Notes: generated by a model from the sequence alone, not told the origin. DNA of 64,000 bases from Leptodactylus fallax (GCA_947044405.1 CAMRHE010000358.1:1612001-1676000); one strand, 5' to 3'. Counted from the first letter of the stretch, positions 24,801 to 35,052 are shown. Numbers and translations: made by a program.

Positions 24801-25019
24801 TTAGCATTATAATATCTCCAAATCCACTGAGTTTTTATTTGGTTTTGTATATACATGAAATATGGAAATCTTATTAAAATAAAAGTACATTTTTATTATG
24901 AGGGCTTGGTGTTAAATGGGAGTTTGTGTTTGCTACATAACTTCTGGATTTGGGCCATATTATACAGCCAGGACCCAAGACTAGCTGCAGGGGTCAGAAA
25001 ATGCTCCAACTCTGTCAAC
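24801..25019. other. No gene seen
   Basis: Non-coding spacer between the Tc1 copy and the TTAA MITE. Confidence 0.5.
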
Positions 25020-25023
25020 TTAA

Positions 25024-25340
25024 AGAGGACCTTTCATGTCCTCAGGCACATGCGGTTTTATATACTGCTAGAAAGCAGACAGTGAGCTGAATTCAGCGTA
25101 CTTGTCGGCTTTCCCAGTATGTGCTCTGGGGCTGGAGATATCGGTGTCATTAATTTTCGGCACCGATATCTCCCCACTGTCAGAAGGGCGTTCCTGACGG
25201 TCTAGCTGGACTGTAAGGAACTCTTTCCCCCTGACATTACTCTTCCACAGCCCTGTACTGTCAGAGGGAGCATTCCTTACCGCCCAGTGGACTTTCTAGC
25301 GGTATATAAAACCGCATATGCATGAGGACATGAAAGGTCC
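25024..25340. mobile_element. TTAA MITE, AGAGGACCTTTCATG family
   Basis: TTAA lies at 25020-25023 on the left. Inverted repeats of about 50 bp include GACCTTTCATGTCCTCA and the matching TGAGGACATGAAAGGTCC at the right. The last few bases and the right TTAA are lost. A degraded relative is at about 48690-48935. Confidence 0.8.
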
Positions 25341-25739
25341 AGGATATACAGTTTTCCTAAAGGAGGCAGGGGAAGGTGAAAAAAACTAAAAAACTGTCCC
25401 CAATGCTCTGGTGTGTCCCACCATAGTCCTGCTGCTCAAAATGATTTTATGTAAAAAAAACACCTTGAATATTGACTGGACACAGCTACTTACACCTTTT
25501 TTTGGCGTAAATTGCGAGTTTTTGAGGTCTTTTTCTGGGCTACAGATTTATATGTGGTGTCACGTGTAACGTGATATACTGTATGTATGACTCTTTAATA
25601 CTCTATTGTTGTGCCTGCTGCCCATGTGCTGTAGAGTAGACCTGCTATGGATAGTAGAATTATGTGTTGTTGTTTTTTTTGTATACACTGGTCACATAGT
25701 GACTGTAACCACACTATACCTCCAGAGGCACATCACAAT

Positions 25740-26235
25740 GTCAGAGATGTCATCTAAGACCAGAGAAAATACTTTGGCATCTTACTGGATGATAGTTTTG
25801 ATGTATTTGAAATGTACTTGTACCTTTCACATATGAACATCCATCAACAGGTTTAATTGTTACTGAATTTTTAGACATGGTCTCATGTCCATCTGCTAAG
25901 GCCCAAGATCTTTTTGCTGCAGTTGACACCATGTTAAAAAAAAACAATGTAGACTGAAATAAGCGTGCTATGTATTCAGCTGATAATGCAGCTAATACGC
26001 AGGGAAAATATAATGTGATAAAAAGTATAGTGTGAATCCAGAATGGCCGAACATGCAGCAAAACCTTTGTCTGTATTCCATTTTCAAAAAAGTGTGAAAA
26101 ACGTGAACACCTTGCAGGAAAACATGAAATTTTGCAACACTAGTGTTAGAAAACTTCTGGAGCATGTAAAGACCCATTGGTTATCATGTAAAAAGTCTAT
26201 TGAAAGGACCTTGTTTAAATGGGATGCTCTATAAC
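25740..26235 (+). pseudogene. hAT-type transposase remnant
   Basis: Reading across frames gives fragments typical of hAT transposases of the group with a DUF4371-like core. They are AVDTMLKKNN, then MYSADNAANTQGKYN (the usual Asp-containing DNA block), then KLLEHVKTHWLS (the KTRWLS-type block before the insertion domain), then ERTLFKWDAL. Stops and frameshifts separate them (for example after KCTCTFHI and after KSIV). Its partner may be the hAT C-terminal debris at 60540-60715, but they are 34 kb apart. No termini found. Confidence 0.55.
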
Positions 26236-26866
26236 AAAAGCCTATCTTTAATTTTTACACCTTTCAAACAACTTTTAATTTTACATAATTAAGACATTTT
26301 GTATTATACTTTATTAACAAATTGTATTTCCTTACCGTGAAACCTTTATTCTTTCCCTTGTTACTAATCACAGAAAAAATTGCAGCTAAAACAAAACTCT
26401 AATAAATGAATATTTGCCACCTGCACAGGGGATAAATATTTCTTTGCTAGAATAACCCTTTAAATCATGGGTTATTTAAATGGAGAGAAAGTAAAAGACC
26501 AGGTACATTATATGAGGACTAATGCACCCAGCTTAGTTTTTAGAGAAGCCATTCAGACACTAGACCCAGTTCTGACAAGGGAGTTGATACTTCTGGTGCG
26601 GAGCTTTAAATGATAACATTTTTTGGCTACACTTTCATGTATTACTGACTACTGTTATAAATGTGAGGTTCTTGGCACACAGTTTGATAAATTGTGCGAG
26701 CCCATCTGCCACGTCACGGCGACCTCTTTCAGATGAGTCCCTACACTAAGACTTTGCTTGTAGAAAAAATCATGTCCTCCCCAGAGATCCCAGAGATCAA
26801 ATTCTTAGAAACTGCACTGTAACAGTGAGTATATAAGAAGATTATCTCCTGTATAGTATGTGTTAG
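26236..26866. other. No gene seen
   Basis: A MITE-like right end (AATAACCCTTTAAAT, about 26451) and otherwise unassigned sequence. Confidence 0.4.
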
Positions 26867-27471
26867 TGTAGGGACCCATCATAATAAGGCAACTAATGTG
26901 GTCAATGGGCTTAAATGTAAAATGTGTGATATAACATCAATATGGTGTGAGTATGTGAACTAGAGGGCGCTGTTGAGCGACCCAGACCCAGGCCAGAAAA
27001 GGCTCTCAGCCACGCCTTTATGGGGGTGGCGTGTAACTCCAGAGGACTGGAGTATCCTGCTTGGAGCAGGAGATGGTGGACCCAGCTGGACAGATAGACG
27101 GTCTGTGCCAGGAGGGCTGAGGTCCACCGGGGACTTTTGCTAGAGTTGAGCAGGAGTCAGACTAGGAGATGGTGGACCAGCTAAGGACAGAGAGAGATGC
27201 TCTGTCACAGAAGGGCTGGGGTCCACTGGGGTCTGTTGCTGGAGCTGAGCAATAGTCAGGCTAGTTAGGGGCTCAAGGAGTGAGTTAGGCCCTAACTGTG
27301 GCATAGGTTTTTTTGTTGTTTTGTTATGTTGCAGTTAAGCTGAATAAAGCCACTTTTATTTTACACTTGGACCGTCTGAAAGCTATCTTTCCGCCGCCCA
27401 GTACCATGAACCACCGCTGTCCGGACCAGGAAAAGCCGCTATTTTGAGTCTAATTCCCCCAAGTTGTTACA
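26867..27471 (+). mobile_element. Possible solo LTR
   Basis: The segment has an AATAAA at about 27343-27348, a T-rich tract before it and a pyrimidine-rich region after it. It ends GTTGTTACA, as an LTR with R and U5 would. It also contains an internal imperfect duplication of about 105 bp (GGAGATGGTGGACC... twice, near 27070 and 27166). A TGT start near 26867 or 26924 is possible. I could not find a target duplication, so limits and identity are uncertain. Confidence 0.42.
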
Positions 27472-28553
27472 ATGGATAAAACATCACTAAACTTTTGTAC
27501 GGCACCATATTGAATGTTACAACCTATAATAGCACATATACACTAAATACTACAAATTAACGCTGTTTTCTGTGAAAAAAAACAAACATTTTCTTTTTTT
27601 AATGTTCAGCACTATTTATTTAGAACTTTTCTAGAACAGGGATGCACAACCTTTTTTGGACGATGGCCATATATCCAGATTGTACCACTCCCAAGGGCCA
27701 TAATAAAATGCAAAGGGGCATCCCCATCTGGAAAAATTATAGCAAATAGACAGTTTATGTTATAAATGTGTGATACGTGGTGGTACCACTATAGGACATC
27801 CCACCTATTGTGGGAGAAAAGGAGAAAGTGTATAAAAACTCCCATAAACTACAATGGAGAGAGCAGCATGAATACACAGCCGCATCATCATCTTATCCCC
27901 TCATCTCTGGAGTGTCAATAAGGATACAGTATATGCAGAAATGTCTCAGATAGGAATACTCCTGTAAAGGAACCCTTTGGGGAATGGAATAGGCTGCGTT
28001 ATATGCATAGACACAAGGATAGCATATAGTGCATGACACAAGGTTTCACATAGAAAACACCAGTCATTCGCTTTGATGTGTGCACTAGATTTGTGTTTAC
28101 AATGTTAGATCTAACTTACTTTTTACTAATGAGGCTAATATAATATATAGAGAATGAATATGTTAAATACTTAATTATCTGTTTTTACTAATGTTTAAGT
28201 GAATCTGTAAATAGGGTGACACATGTTAAACCAGCAACAGTGTTAGATAGGTCAGGCTCTCACGCGCACCTGAATGTAATGCTTTTTTCCCCATGAAAAT
28301 GTGTGCCTCAATTGCGGGGGTATAAATTTAAATTATCATATGCACCGAGGATGACTCCATTGCTCCAAACTAATATGCCCCACACTGCTTTAATACATAT
28401 GTCCTCCTTCTCATCTTCCTTCTTTGAGTGACAGGGCCAGGGAGCTATTCTGAAATCTCGCCTTGCCCTGTGTTCTCCCATTTGAGCCAGCATATTAGAA
28501 CAGTGTAGGACACAGCAAGAGCATATCCTTGGTGCTGCAGACTGCTCATTCGC

Positions 28554-28555
<2 letters not shown>
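27472..28555. other. No gene seen
   Basis: AT-rich. About 27640-27730 contains a GCACAACC/GGGCCATAATAAA-type block reminiscent of hAT MITE ends, but it is too degraded to call. Confidence 0.4.

Positions 28556-28557
<2 letters not shown>

Positions 28558-28593
<36 letters not shown>
28558..28593. repeat. (AAT)n tail of the LINE
   Basis: About 12 AAT units, (ATT)n on the LINE strand, directly after the 3' UTR. Confidence 0.95.
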
Positions 28594-28594
<1 letters not shown>

Positions 28595-28773
28595 GTCCTT
28601 TAATAGTCCCACAATGGGGAAATTCAGTGTGTTACAGCAGCAAAGATAAGCAGATACAAATACAAATACAACATGTACAGGAATGTTCCAAGGTGAGAGG
28701 CATTACATTAATAGCAGACAGACAGATAGGATGTAGCAGAGGGGGGGGGGGATTTAACAGGCAGAGAGATATT

Positions 28774-31743
28774 TCAGTTCTCTGTGTGTAATGATCTCCG
28801 CTTAGGTCGGTGTTGGTTGTACAGCCTAACCGCGGTGGGGAGGAAAGACTTCCGATAGCGCTCCTTCTCACACCTAGGGTGGAGCAGTCGGTCACTGACA
28901 GTACTGCTCAGCGCGATCACAGTCTCATGCATGGGATGGCACTTCTTCTTCTGCATGGAGCTCACCACGGACAGTATCCTTCTGTCACCCACCACCTGCA
29001 CTGGGTCCAGTGGGCTCCCCAGGACAGAGCTGGCCCTTCTAATCAGCTTGTCAAGTTTATTTCTGTCCCTGGTTGATATACTGCTCCCCCAGCAGGCCAC
29101 TCCAAAGAAGATGGCTGATGCCACTACCGAGTTGAAGAAAGTTCTAAGAAGTGCCCCCCGGATTCCAAAGGCTCTCAGTTTCCTAAGCAGGTAGAGCCTG
29201 CTGTGGCCCTTCCTGTACAGGGCCTCCATATGATCTGCCCAGTCCAGCTTATTATTAAGGAGCAAACCCAGGTACTTATAGGTGTTCACAATCTCGATGC
29301 CCGTCCCCAGGATGTCCACTGGTTTAGGAGGGCTTCTGCCTTTGCGGAAGTCCACCACCATCTCCTTGGTCTTCCCCGCGTTAATCTTCATGTGGTTCCG
29401 GTGGCACCAGTCCACAAAATCCTGGTTCAGTTCTCTGTACTCCCTGTCATCATCATCTGTGATGAGACCCACTATTGCAGAGTCGTCAGAATACTTCTGT
29501 AGGTAGCAGCTGGATGAGTTGCACCTAAAATCTGCAGTGTACAGTGTGAAGAGGAAAGGGGCGAGAACCGTACCCTGAAGTGCCCCCGTATTACAGATCA
29601 CGGTACCTGACACACAGTCTTGGGCTCTCACGTATTGAGGTCGATTTGTGAGGTAGTCTAGGATCCAGTTGGAGAGGGGGTGGTCCACTCCAGCAAGGCC
29701 CAGCTTGTCCCTCAATAACCTGGGCTGTATGGTGTTAAAAGCACTGGAGAAGTCAAAGAACATTATTCTCACTGTGTTCCCTGGTTTCTCCAGGTGAGAC
29801 AGAGCCCTGTGCAGAAGATGGATGATGGCATCATCTACCCCAATGCCCGGCCGATAAGCAAACTGGAGGGGGTCCATAGCGGGGCTCACTAGAGGGCGGA
29901 GATGTGTGAGAACCAATCTCTCCAAGATCTTCATCAGGTGGGATGTCAGTGCTACAGGTCTGTAGTCGTTGAGGTCCATAGGGTGGGGTTTCTTTGGAAC
30001 TGGTACCACACAAGAAGATTTCCATAATTCAGGGACTATTTCCTGCCTCAGGCTCATATTATACATATATGTAATTATACCACACAGCTGGTCCCCGCAA
30101 GTCTTAATTAGCCTTGCACTGATGTCATCTGGCCCTGCGGCTTTCCTCGCCTTGATCTTTTTCATCTCCTTCCTCACCTGGGCCCGTGTGAAGGTCAGAC
30201 TGTGGCCAGATAAAGACGGATTTCTGGATTTACTGGTCTGTTGGGAAGTGGCCGCATGGGGAGAAGTCATTGTGGTGGGGGGAGCTGAAGGACATGCTGG
30301 GGTGGGAGGAGCTGGTGTTTGATCAAATCTGTTGAAGAATAGGTTTAGTTCATTAAGCCAATTAACATCTGCCTCAATCTGGCAGACAGACTGTTTATAA
30401 CCCAAAATTGACTTAAGCCCCTCCCAGACCCCCCTTATGTCTTTTCTTTCCATTTGCTTTTCCATTTTTTCTTTATAACTGGCTTTTCCCTGCCTGATTT
30501 GATGCCTCAGCTCCTTTTGTACTTCCCTCAACCCCTCCTTATCTCTTGTCCTGAATGCCATCTTTTTCTCCTTAAGTAGTGTTTTTATATCAGAGTTAAT
30601 CCATGGTTTGTTATTGGAGAAGCACCTCACCACTTTTGTGGGTACTGTGTTGTCCACACAAAAATTAATGTAGTCTGTTATGCAGTGTGTGAGTCCTTCT
30701 ATATCTTCTCCATAAGAATCCTGCAGCACTTCCCATGCGGTTGTGTCAAAACAATCCCTCAGAGCCTCATCACTCTCCTCGGACCATATCCTCATTGTGC
30801 GGGTGACAGCTGGTTCTCTACGTACAAGTGGCTTGTACACAGGTCGGAGATGTACTAGGTTGTGATCCGATCTCCCCAGGGGCGGTAGGGCTGATGAGTT
30901 ATATGCCTCCCTCACGTTGGCAAAGAACAAGTCCAGTGTTTTGTTGTCTCTTGTGTGGCAGGTTACATACTGTGTGAAACTGGGCAGTGTGGATGATGGA
31001 GAGGCATGGTTGAAATCACCCGACAGAAGAAAGAGGGCCTGGGGATGTTTTAACTGTAACTGGCTCAGCGTGGCTTGTAGGACCTCGCAGGCAGTGTCAG
31101 CTTTCGCAGAGGGGGGGACATATGCAGCTATCACGATGACATGTGATAGTTCCCTTGGTAGGTAGAAAGGTCTCATGCTCACAGCTAATAGTTCAATGTC
31201 CTTACAGCAAGTTTGCTCCTTAATCACAATGTGCCTAGGATTACACCATCTATTATTCACAAACATTGCCAGCCCTCCTCCTTTCCTCTTACCGCTCTCC
31301 CTTGTCCTGTCTGCCCGAAGGAGTTTAAAACCATCCAAGGAGACCAGAGGGTCAGGAGTAACTTCAGTGAGCCAAGTCTCTGTAAGTAGCATCATGCTGC
31401 ACGCCCGAAACTCCTGATGATGCCTGGTGAGCGCTGTTAGTTCATCCATCTTGTTTGCAAGAGATCTCACATTGCCCATGATGATGGAGGGAACAGCTGG
31501 TCGGTAACGCCTCTTTTTAATCCTCTGAAGAGTACCAGCTCTGCATCCCCTCACCCGCTTTTTCTTTCTCCAAAGCTCGCGGGGGATGTGTGACCAGATG
31601 GTATGCCGCCCTGCTGTGCCTCTGAGCTGCAGAATTTCCTCTCTTGTATAGACAAAGGAATTGTCTGCATACACAAAAGATCCCATTTTCAAGCAGAACA
31701 AAAAGACAGATAAAAAACAAAAAAAAGTAACACAAGGGTCCAA
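28774..31743 (-). CDS. LINE endonuclease-reverse transcriptase polyprotein
   Basis: One uninterrupted ORF of 989 codons. An APE-type endonuclease occupies about residues 88-300: NVRSL (91), LTETWL (E122), the GGG block (155), AAYVPP (206), SGDFNH (241-246), LDLFF (270) and RSDHN (291). The reverse transcriptase follows: NDYRPVALT (592-600), FFDFSSAFN (motif A, D664), GALQGTVLAP (720-729) and YSDD (751-754). The C-terminus has KYLGLLLNNKLDW and a RNA-binding-type ending. It makes cDNA at a nicked chromosomal target (target-primed reverse transcription). The motif B core is usually GxPQG, and Leu replaces Pro here. Ser replaces the usual Ala in the catalytic YADD box, which occurs in related LINEs. 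The true start is uncertain because an alternative ORF begins upstream in another frame at 31765; the first in-frame ATG is 31743. Confidence 0.92.
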   Translation of the reverse strand: MDPCVTFFCFLSVFLFCLKMGSFVYADNSFVYTREEILQLRGTAGRHTIWSHIPRELWRKKKRVRGCRAGTLQRIKKRRYRPAVPSIIMGNVRSLANKMDELTALTRHHQEFRACSMMLLTETWLTEVTPDPLVSLDGFKLLRADRTRESGKRKGGGLAMFVNNRWCNPRHIVIKEQTCCKDIELLAVSMRPFYLPRELSHVIVIAAYVPPSAKADTACEVLQATLSQLQLKHPQALFLLSGDFNHASPSSTLPSFTQYVTCHTRDNKTLDLFFANVREAYNSSALPPLGRSDHNLVHLRPVYKPLVRREPAVTRTMRIWSEESDEALRDCFDTTAWEVLQDSYGEDIEGLTHCITDYINFCVDNTVPTKVVRCFSNNKPWINSDIKTLLKEKKMAFRTRDKEGLREVQKELRHQIRQGKASYKEKMEKQMERKDIRGVWEGLKSILGYKQSVCQIEADVNWLNELNLFFNRFDQTPAPPTPACPSAPPTTMTSPHAATSQQTSKSRNPSLSGHSLTFTRAQVRKEMKKIKARKAAGPDDISARLIKTCGDQLCGIITYMYNMSLRQEIVPELWKSSCVVPVPKKPHPMDLNDYRPVALTSHLMKILERLVLTHLRPLVSPAMDPLQFAYRPGIGVDDAIIHLLHRALSHLEKPGNTVRIMFFDFSSAFNTIQPRLLRDKLGLAGVDHPLSNWILDYLTNRPQYVRAQDCVSGTVICNTGALQGTVLAPFLFTLYTADFRCNSSSCYLQKYSDDSAIVGLITDDDDREYRELNQDFVDWCHRNHMKINAGKTKEMVVDFRKGRSPPKPVDILGTGIEIVNTYKYLGLLLNNKLDWADHMEALYRKGHSRLYLLRKLRAFGIRGALLRTFFNSVVASAIFFGVACWGSSISTRDRNKLDKLIRRASSVLGSPLDPVQVVGDRRILSVVSSMQKKKCHPMHETVIALSSTVSDRLLHPRCEKERYRKSFLPTAVRLYNQHRPKRRSLHTEN

Positions 31744-31861
31744 GTCTTTGTGTGTGTTTCTTCATAGTGCAAAGTCCTTAAGTAGAGAGGTACAAAACGA
31801 GACATAGAAAGAAAAATAAGATAGAGAGTCTCAGAGCTGCTGTAGCTGGCAGCCACTCCAG

Positions 31862-31875
31862 CGGCGCCATCTTGG
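31862..31875 (-). promoter_or_regulatory. YY1-like motif at the LINE 5' end
   Basis: CAAGATGGCGCCGC on the minus strand lies within about 20 bp of the inferred 5' end. In mammalian L1 the same core positions transcription initiation. A role here is inferred only. Confidence 0.4.
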
Positions 31876-31906
31876 AAAAAATTAATATCTCAGCACTCAG
31901 TTGGTA

Positions 31907-31908
<2 letters not shown>

Positions 31909-31951
<43 letters not shown>
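31909..31951. repeat. (TA)n microsatellite
   Basis: About 21 TA units. Confidence 0.97.
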
Positions 31952-31953
<2 letters not shown>

Positions 31954-32119
31954 ACACTTTACAGATATCTACACTAGAGATAATTATCATAGTAACCAAC
32001 ATTACTCAGACATGTATGTAAGTAAATATATGTACGTGTCTAACCATATAGATATGCATATTGTAAACAGAGATACTATATAAGTGGACTCTATGTACAG
32101 ACATATCTAACTGTATATA

Positions 32120-33419
32120 CAGTGCCTTGTGAAAGTATTCGCCCCCTTGAACTTTTCAACCTTTTGCCACATTTCAGGCTTCAAACATAAAGATATAAAA
32201 TTTTAATTTTTTTGGTGAAAAATCAACAACAAGTGGGACACAATTGTGTAGTGGAACTAAATTTATTGGTTATTTTAAACTTTTCTAAAAAATAAAAAAC
32301 TGAAAAGTGGGGCGTGCAATATTATTCGGCCCCTTTACTTTCAGTGCAGCAAACTCACTCCAGAAGTTCAGTGAGGATCTCTGAATGATCCAATGTTGTC
32401 CTAAATGACTGATGATGATAAATATAATCAACCTGTGTGTAATCAAGTCTCCGTATAAATGCACCTGCTCTGTGATAGTCTCAGGGTTCTGTTTAAAGCA
32501 CAGAGAGCATCATGAAGACCAAGGAACACACCAGGCAGGTCCGTGATACTGTTGTGGAGAAGTTTAAAGTCGGATTTTGATACAAAAAGATTTCCCAAAC
32601 TTTAAACATCCCAAGGAGCACTGTGCAAGCGATCATATTGAAATGGAAGGAGTATCAGACCACTGCAAATCTACCAAGACCCGGCCGTCCCTCTAAACTT
32701 TCATCTCAAACAAGGAGAAGACTGATCAGAGATGCAGCCAAGAGGCCCATGATCACTCTGGATGAACTGCAGAGATCTACAGCTGAGGTGGGAGAGTCTG
32801 TCCATAGGATAACAATCAGTCGTACACTGCACAAATCTGGCCTTTATGGAAGAGTGGCAAGAAGAAAGCCATTTCTCAAAGATATCCATAAAAAGTCTCG
32901 TTTAAAGTTTGCCACAAGCCACCTGGGAGACACACCAAACATGTGGAAGAAGGTGCTCTGGTCAGATGAAACCAAAATCGAACTTTTTGGCCACAATGCA
33001 AAATGATATGTTTGGCGTAAAAGCAACACAGCTCTTCACCCTGAACACACCATCCCCACTGTCAAACATGGTGGTGGCAGCATCATGGTTTGGGCTTGCT
33101 TTTCTTCAGCAGGGACAGGGAAGATGGTTAAAATTGGAGACATACCCCAAGTGACTTGCAGCTGTAATCGCAGCAAAATGTGGCGCTACAAAGTATTAAC
33201 TTAAGGGGGCCGAATAATTTAGCGCGCCCCACTTTTCAGTTTTTTATTTTTTACAAAAGTTTAAAATATCCAATAAATTTCGTTCCACTTCACGATTGTG
33301 TCCTACTTGTTGTTGATTCTTTACCAAAAAATTAAAATTTTATACCTTTATGTTTGAAGCCTGAAATGTGGCAAAAGGTTGAAAAGTTCAAGTGGGCTGA
33401 ATACTTTCGCAAGGCACTG
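32120..33419 (+). mobile_element. Tc1-like element, family B copy 2 (different internal deletion)
   Basis: TA flanks lie at 32118-32119 and 33420-33421. The roughly 210 bp inverted repeats match copy 1 (23552-24798). It keeps the transposase segment that copy 1 lacks. It loses about 330 bp (equivalent to about 24187-24516 of copy 1) covering the second Asp and the Glu. Confidence 0.95.
32512..33199 (+). pseudogene. Tc1-family transposase, internal deletion (family B copy 2)
   Basis: The ATG is at 32512. The DNA-binding region is present but carries a TGA at 32578-32580 replacing the Gly of the GYKK block. The region with LLWSDETK-type first Asp ([14 protein letters not shown]) is intact. A TGA follows AK at 33003-33005, where Arg is expected (CGA to TGA). 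[20 protein letters not shown] is present. At about 33137 it jumps to the C-terminal GDIPQVT-type tail, deleting the second and third catalytic residues. Confidence 0.92.
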
Positions 33420-33430
33420 TACATACAGTA

Positions 33431-35050
33431 CAGACCAAAAGTTTGGACACACCTTCTCATTCCAAGAGTTTTCTGTATTTTCATGACTATAAAAATTGTA
33501 GATTCACACTAAAGGCATCAAAACTATGAATTAACACATGTGGAATTATATACTTAACAAAAAAGTGTGAAACAACTGAAAATATGTCTTATATTCTAGG
33601 TTCTTCAAAGTAGCCACCTTTTGCTTTGATTGCTGCTTTGCACACTCTTGGCATTCTCTTGATGAGCCTTAAGAGGTAGTCACCTGAAATGGTCTTCCAA
33701 CAGTCTTGAAGGAGTTCCCAGAGATGCTTAGCACTTGTTGGCCCTTTTGCCTTCACTCTGCGGTCCAGCTCACCCCAAACCATCTCGATTTGGTTCAGGT
33801 CTGGTGACTGTGGAGGCCAGGTCATCTGGCGTAGCACCCCATCACTCTCCTTCTTGGTCAAATAGCCCTTACACAGTCTGGAGGTGTGTTTGGGGTCATT
33901 GTCCTGTTGAAAAATAAATGATGGTCCAACTAAACGCAAACCGGATGGAATTGCATGCCGCTGCAAGATGCTGTGGTAACCATGCTGGTTCAATATTCCT
34001 TCAATTTTGAATAAATCCCCAACAGTGTCACCAGCAAAGCACCCCCACACCATCACACCTGCTCCTCCATGCTTCACGGTGGGAACCAGGCATGTAGAGT
34101 CCATTCGTTCACCTTTTCTGCATCGCACAAAGACACGGTGGTTGGAACCAAAGATCTCAAATTTGGACTCATCAGTCCAAAGCACAGATTTCCACAGGTC
34201 TAATGTCCATTCCTTGTGTTCTTTAGCCCAAACAAGTCTCTTCTGCTTGTTGCCTGTCCTTAGCAGTGGTTTCCTAGCAGCTATTTTACCATGAAGGCCT
34301 GCTGCACACAGTCTCCTCTTAACAGTTGTTGTAGAGATGTGTCTGCTGCTAGAACTCTGTGTGGCATTGACCTGGTCTCTAATCTGAGCTGCTGTTAACC
34401 TGCAATTTCTGAGGCTGGTGACTCGGATGAACTTATCCTCCGCAGCAGAGGTGACTCTTGGTCTTCCTTTCCTGGGGCGGTCCTCATGTGAGCCAGTTTC
34501 TTTGTAGCGCTTGATGGTTTTGGCCACTGCACTTGGGGACACTTTCAAAGTTTTCCCAATTTTTCGGACTGACTGACCTTCATTTCTTAAAGTAATGATG
34601 GCCACTCATTTTTCTTTACTTAGCTGCTTTTTTCTTGCCATAATACAAATTCTAATACTCCATTCAGTAGGACTATCAGATGTGTATCCACCTGACTTCT
34701 GAACAACACAACTGATGGTCCCAACCCCATTTATAAGGCAAGAAATCCCACTTATTAAACCTGACAGGGCACACCTGTGAAGTGAAAACCATTTCAGTTG
34801 ACTACCTCTTGAAGCTCATCAAGAGAATGCCAAGAGTGTGCAAAGCAGTTATCAAAGCAAAAGGTGGCTACTTTGAAGAACCTAGAATATAAGACATATT
34901 TTCAGTTGTTTCACACTTTTTTGTTAAGTATATAATTCCACATGTGTTAATTCATAGTTTTGATGCCTTCAGTGTGAATCTACAATTTTTATAGTCATGA
35001 AAATAGAGAAAACTCTTGGAATGAGAAGGTGTGTCCAAACTTTTGGTCTG
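33431..35050 (-). mobile_element. Tc1-like transposon, family E, nearly intact
   Basis: This 1620 bp element has TA flanks at 33429-33430 and 35051-35052. Inverted repeats are very long (about 240 bp), begin CAGACCAAAAGTTTGGACAC, and differ at only a few positions by eye. It starts 11 bp from the end of the neighbouring family B copy. The transposase runs on the minus strand and is broken by a single stop. Confidence 0.97.
33589..34641 (-). pseudogene. Tc1-family transposase with a single nonsense codon (family E)
   Basis: This is a full-length 350-codon DD34E transposase: ATG at 34639-34641 (MARKKQLSKEK), stop just before 33589. The helix-turn-helix block is NEGQSVRKIGKTLKVSPSAV, with a GRPR-type AT-hook (RKGRPRVTS). 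The catalytic residues are in WTDESK, QQDNDPKHTS and NQIEMVW (normally NPIE). The only break seen is TGA at 34606-34608 where Trp is expected (codon 12). The remaining 338 codons are open. Reinitiation downstream could only give a protein lacking the first residues. The last 26 or so codons lie inside the left inverted repeat and are duplicated in the other arm at about 34816-34893. Confidence 0.93.
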
Positions 35051-35052
35051 TA

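Larger units (their letters stand above)
28556..31880 (-). mobile_element. Non-LTR retrotransposon (CR1/L2/Rex1-type LINE), near full length
   Basis: On the minus strand it runs from a 5' UTR starting near 31880, through one 989-codon ORF, to a 3' UTR ending in an (ATT)n tail (28558-28593). The 5' end carries CAAGATGGCGCCGC (31862-31875), a YY1-like motif also seen at the start of mammalian L1. A microsatellite-like 3' tail with no poly(A) is usual for the CR1/L2/Rex1 group. No clear target duplication was seen. Confidence 0.9.

Noticed and set aside
28774..31765. Plus-strand ORFs (80-117 codons) opposite the LINE
   Set aside because: Antisense shadows of the LINE coding sequence.
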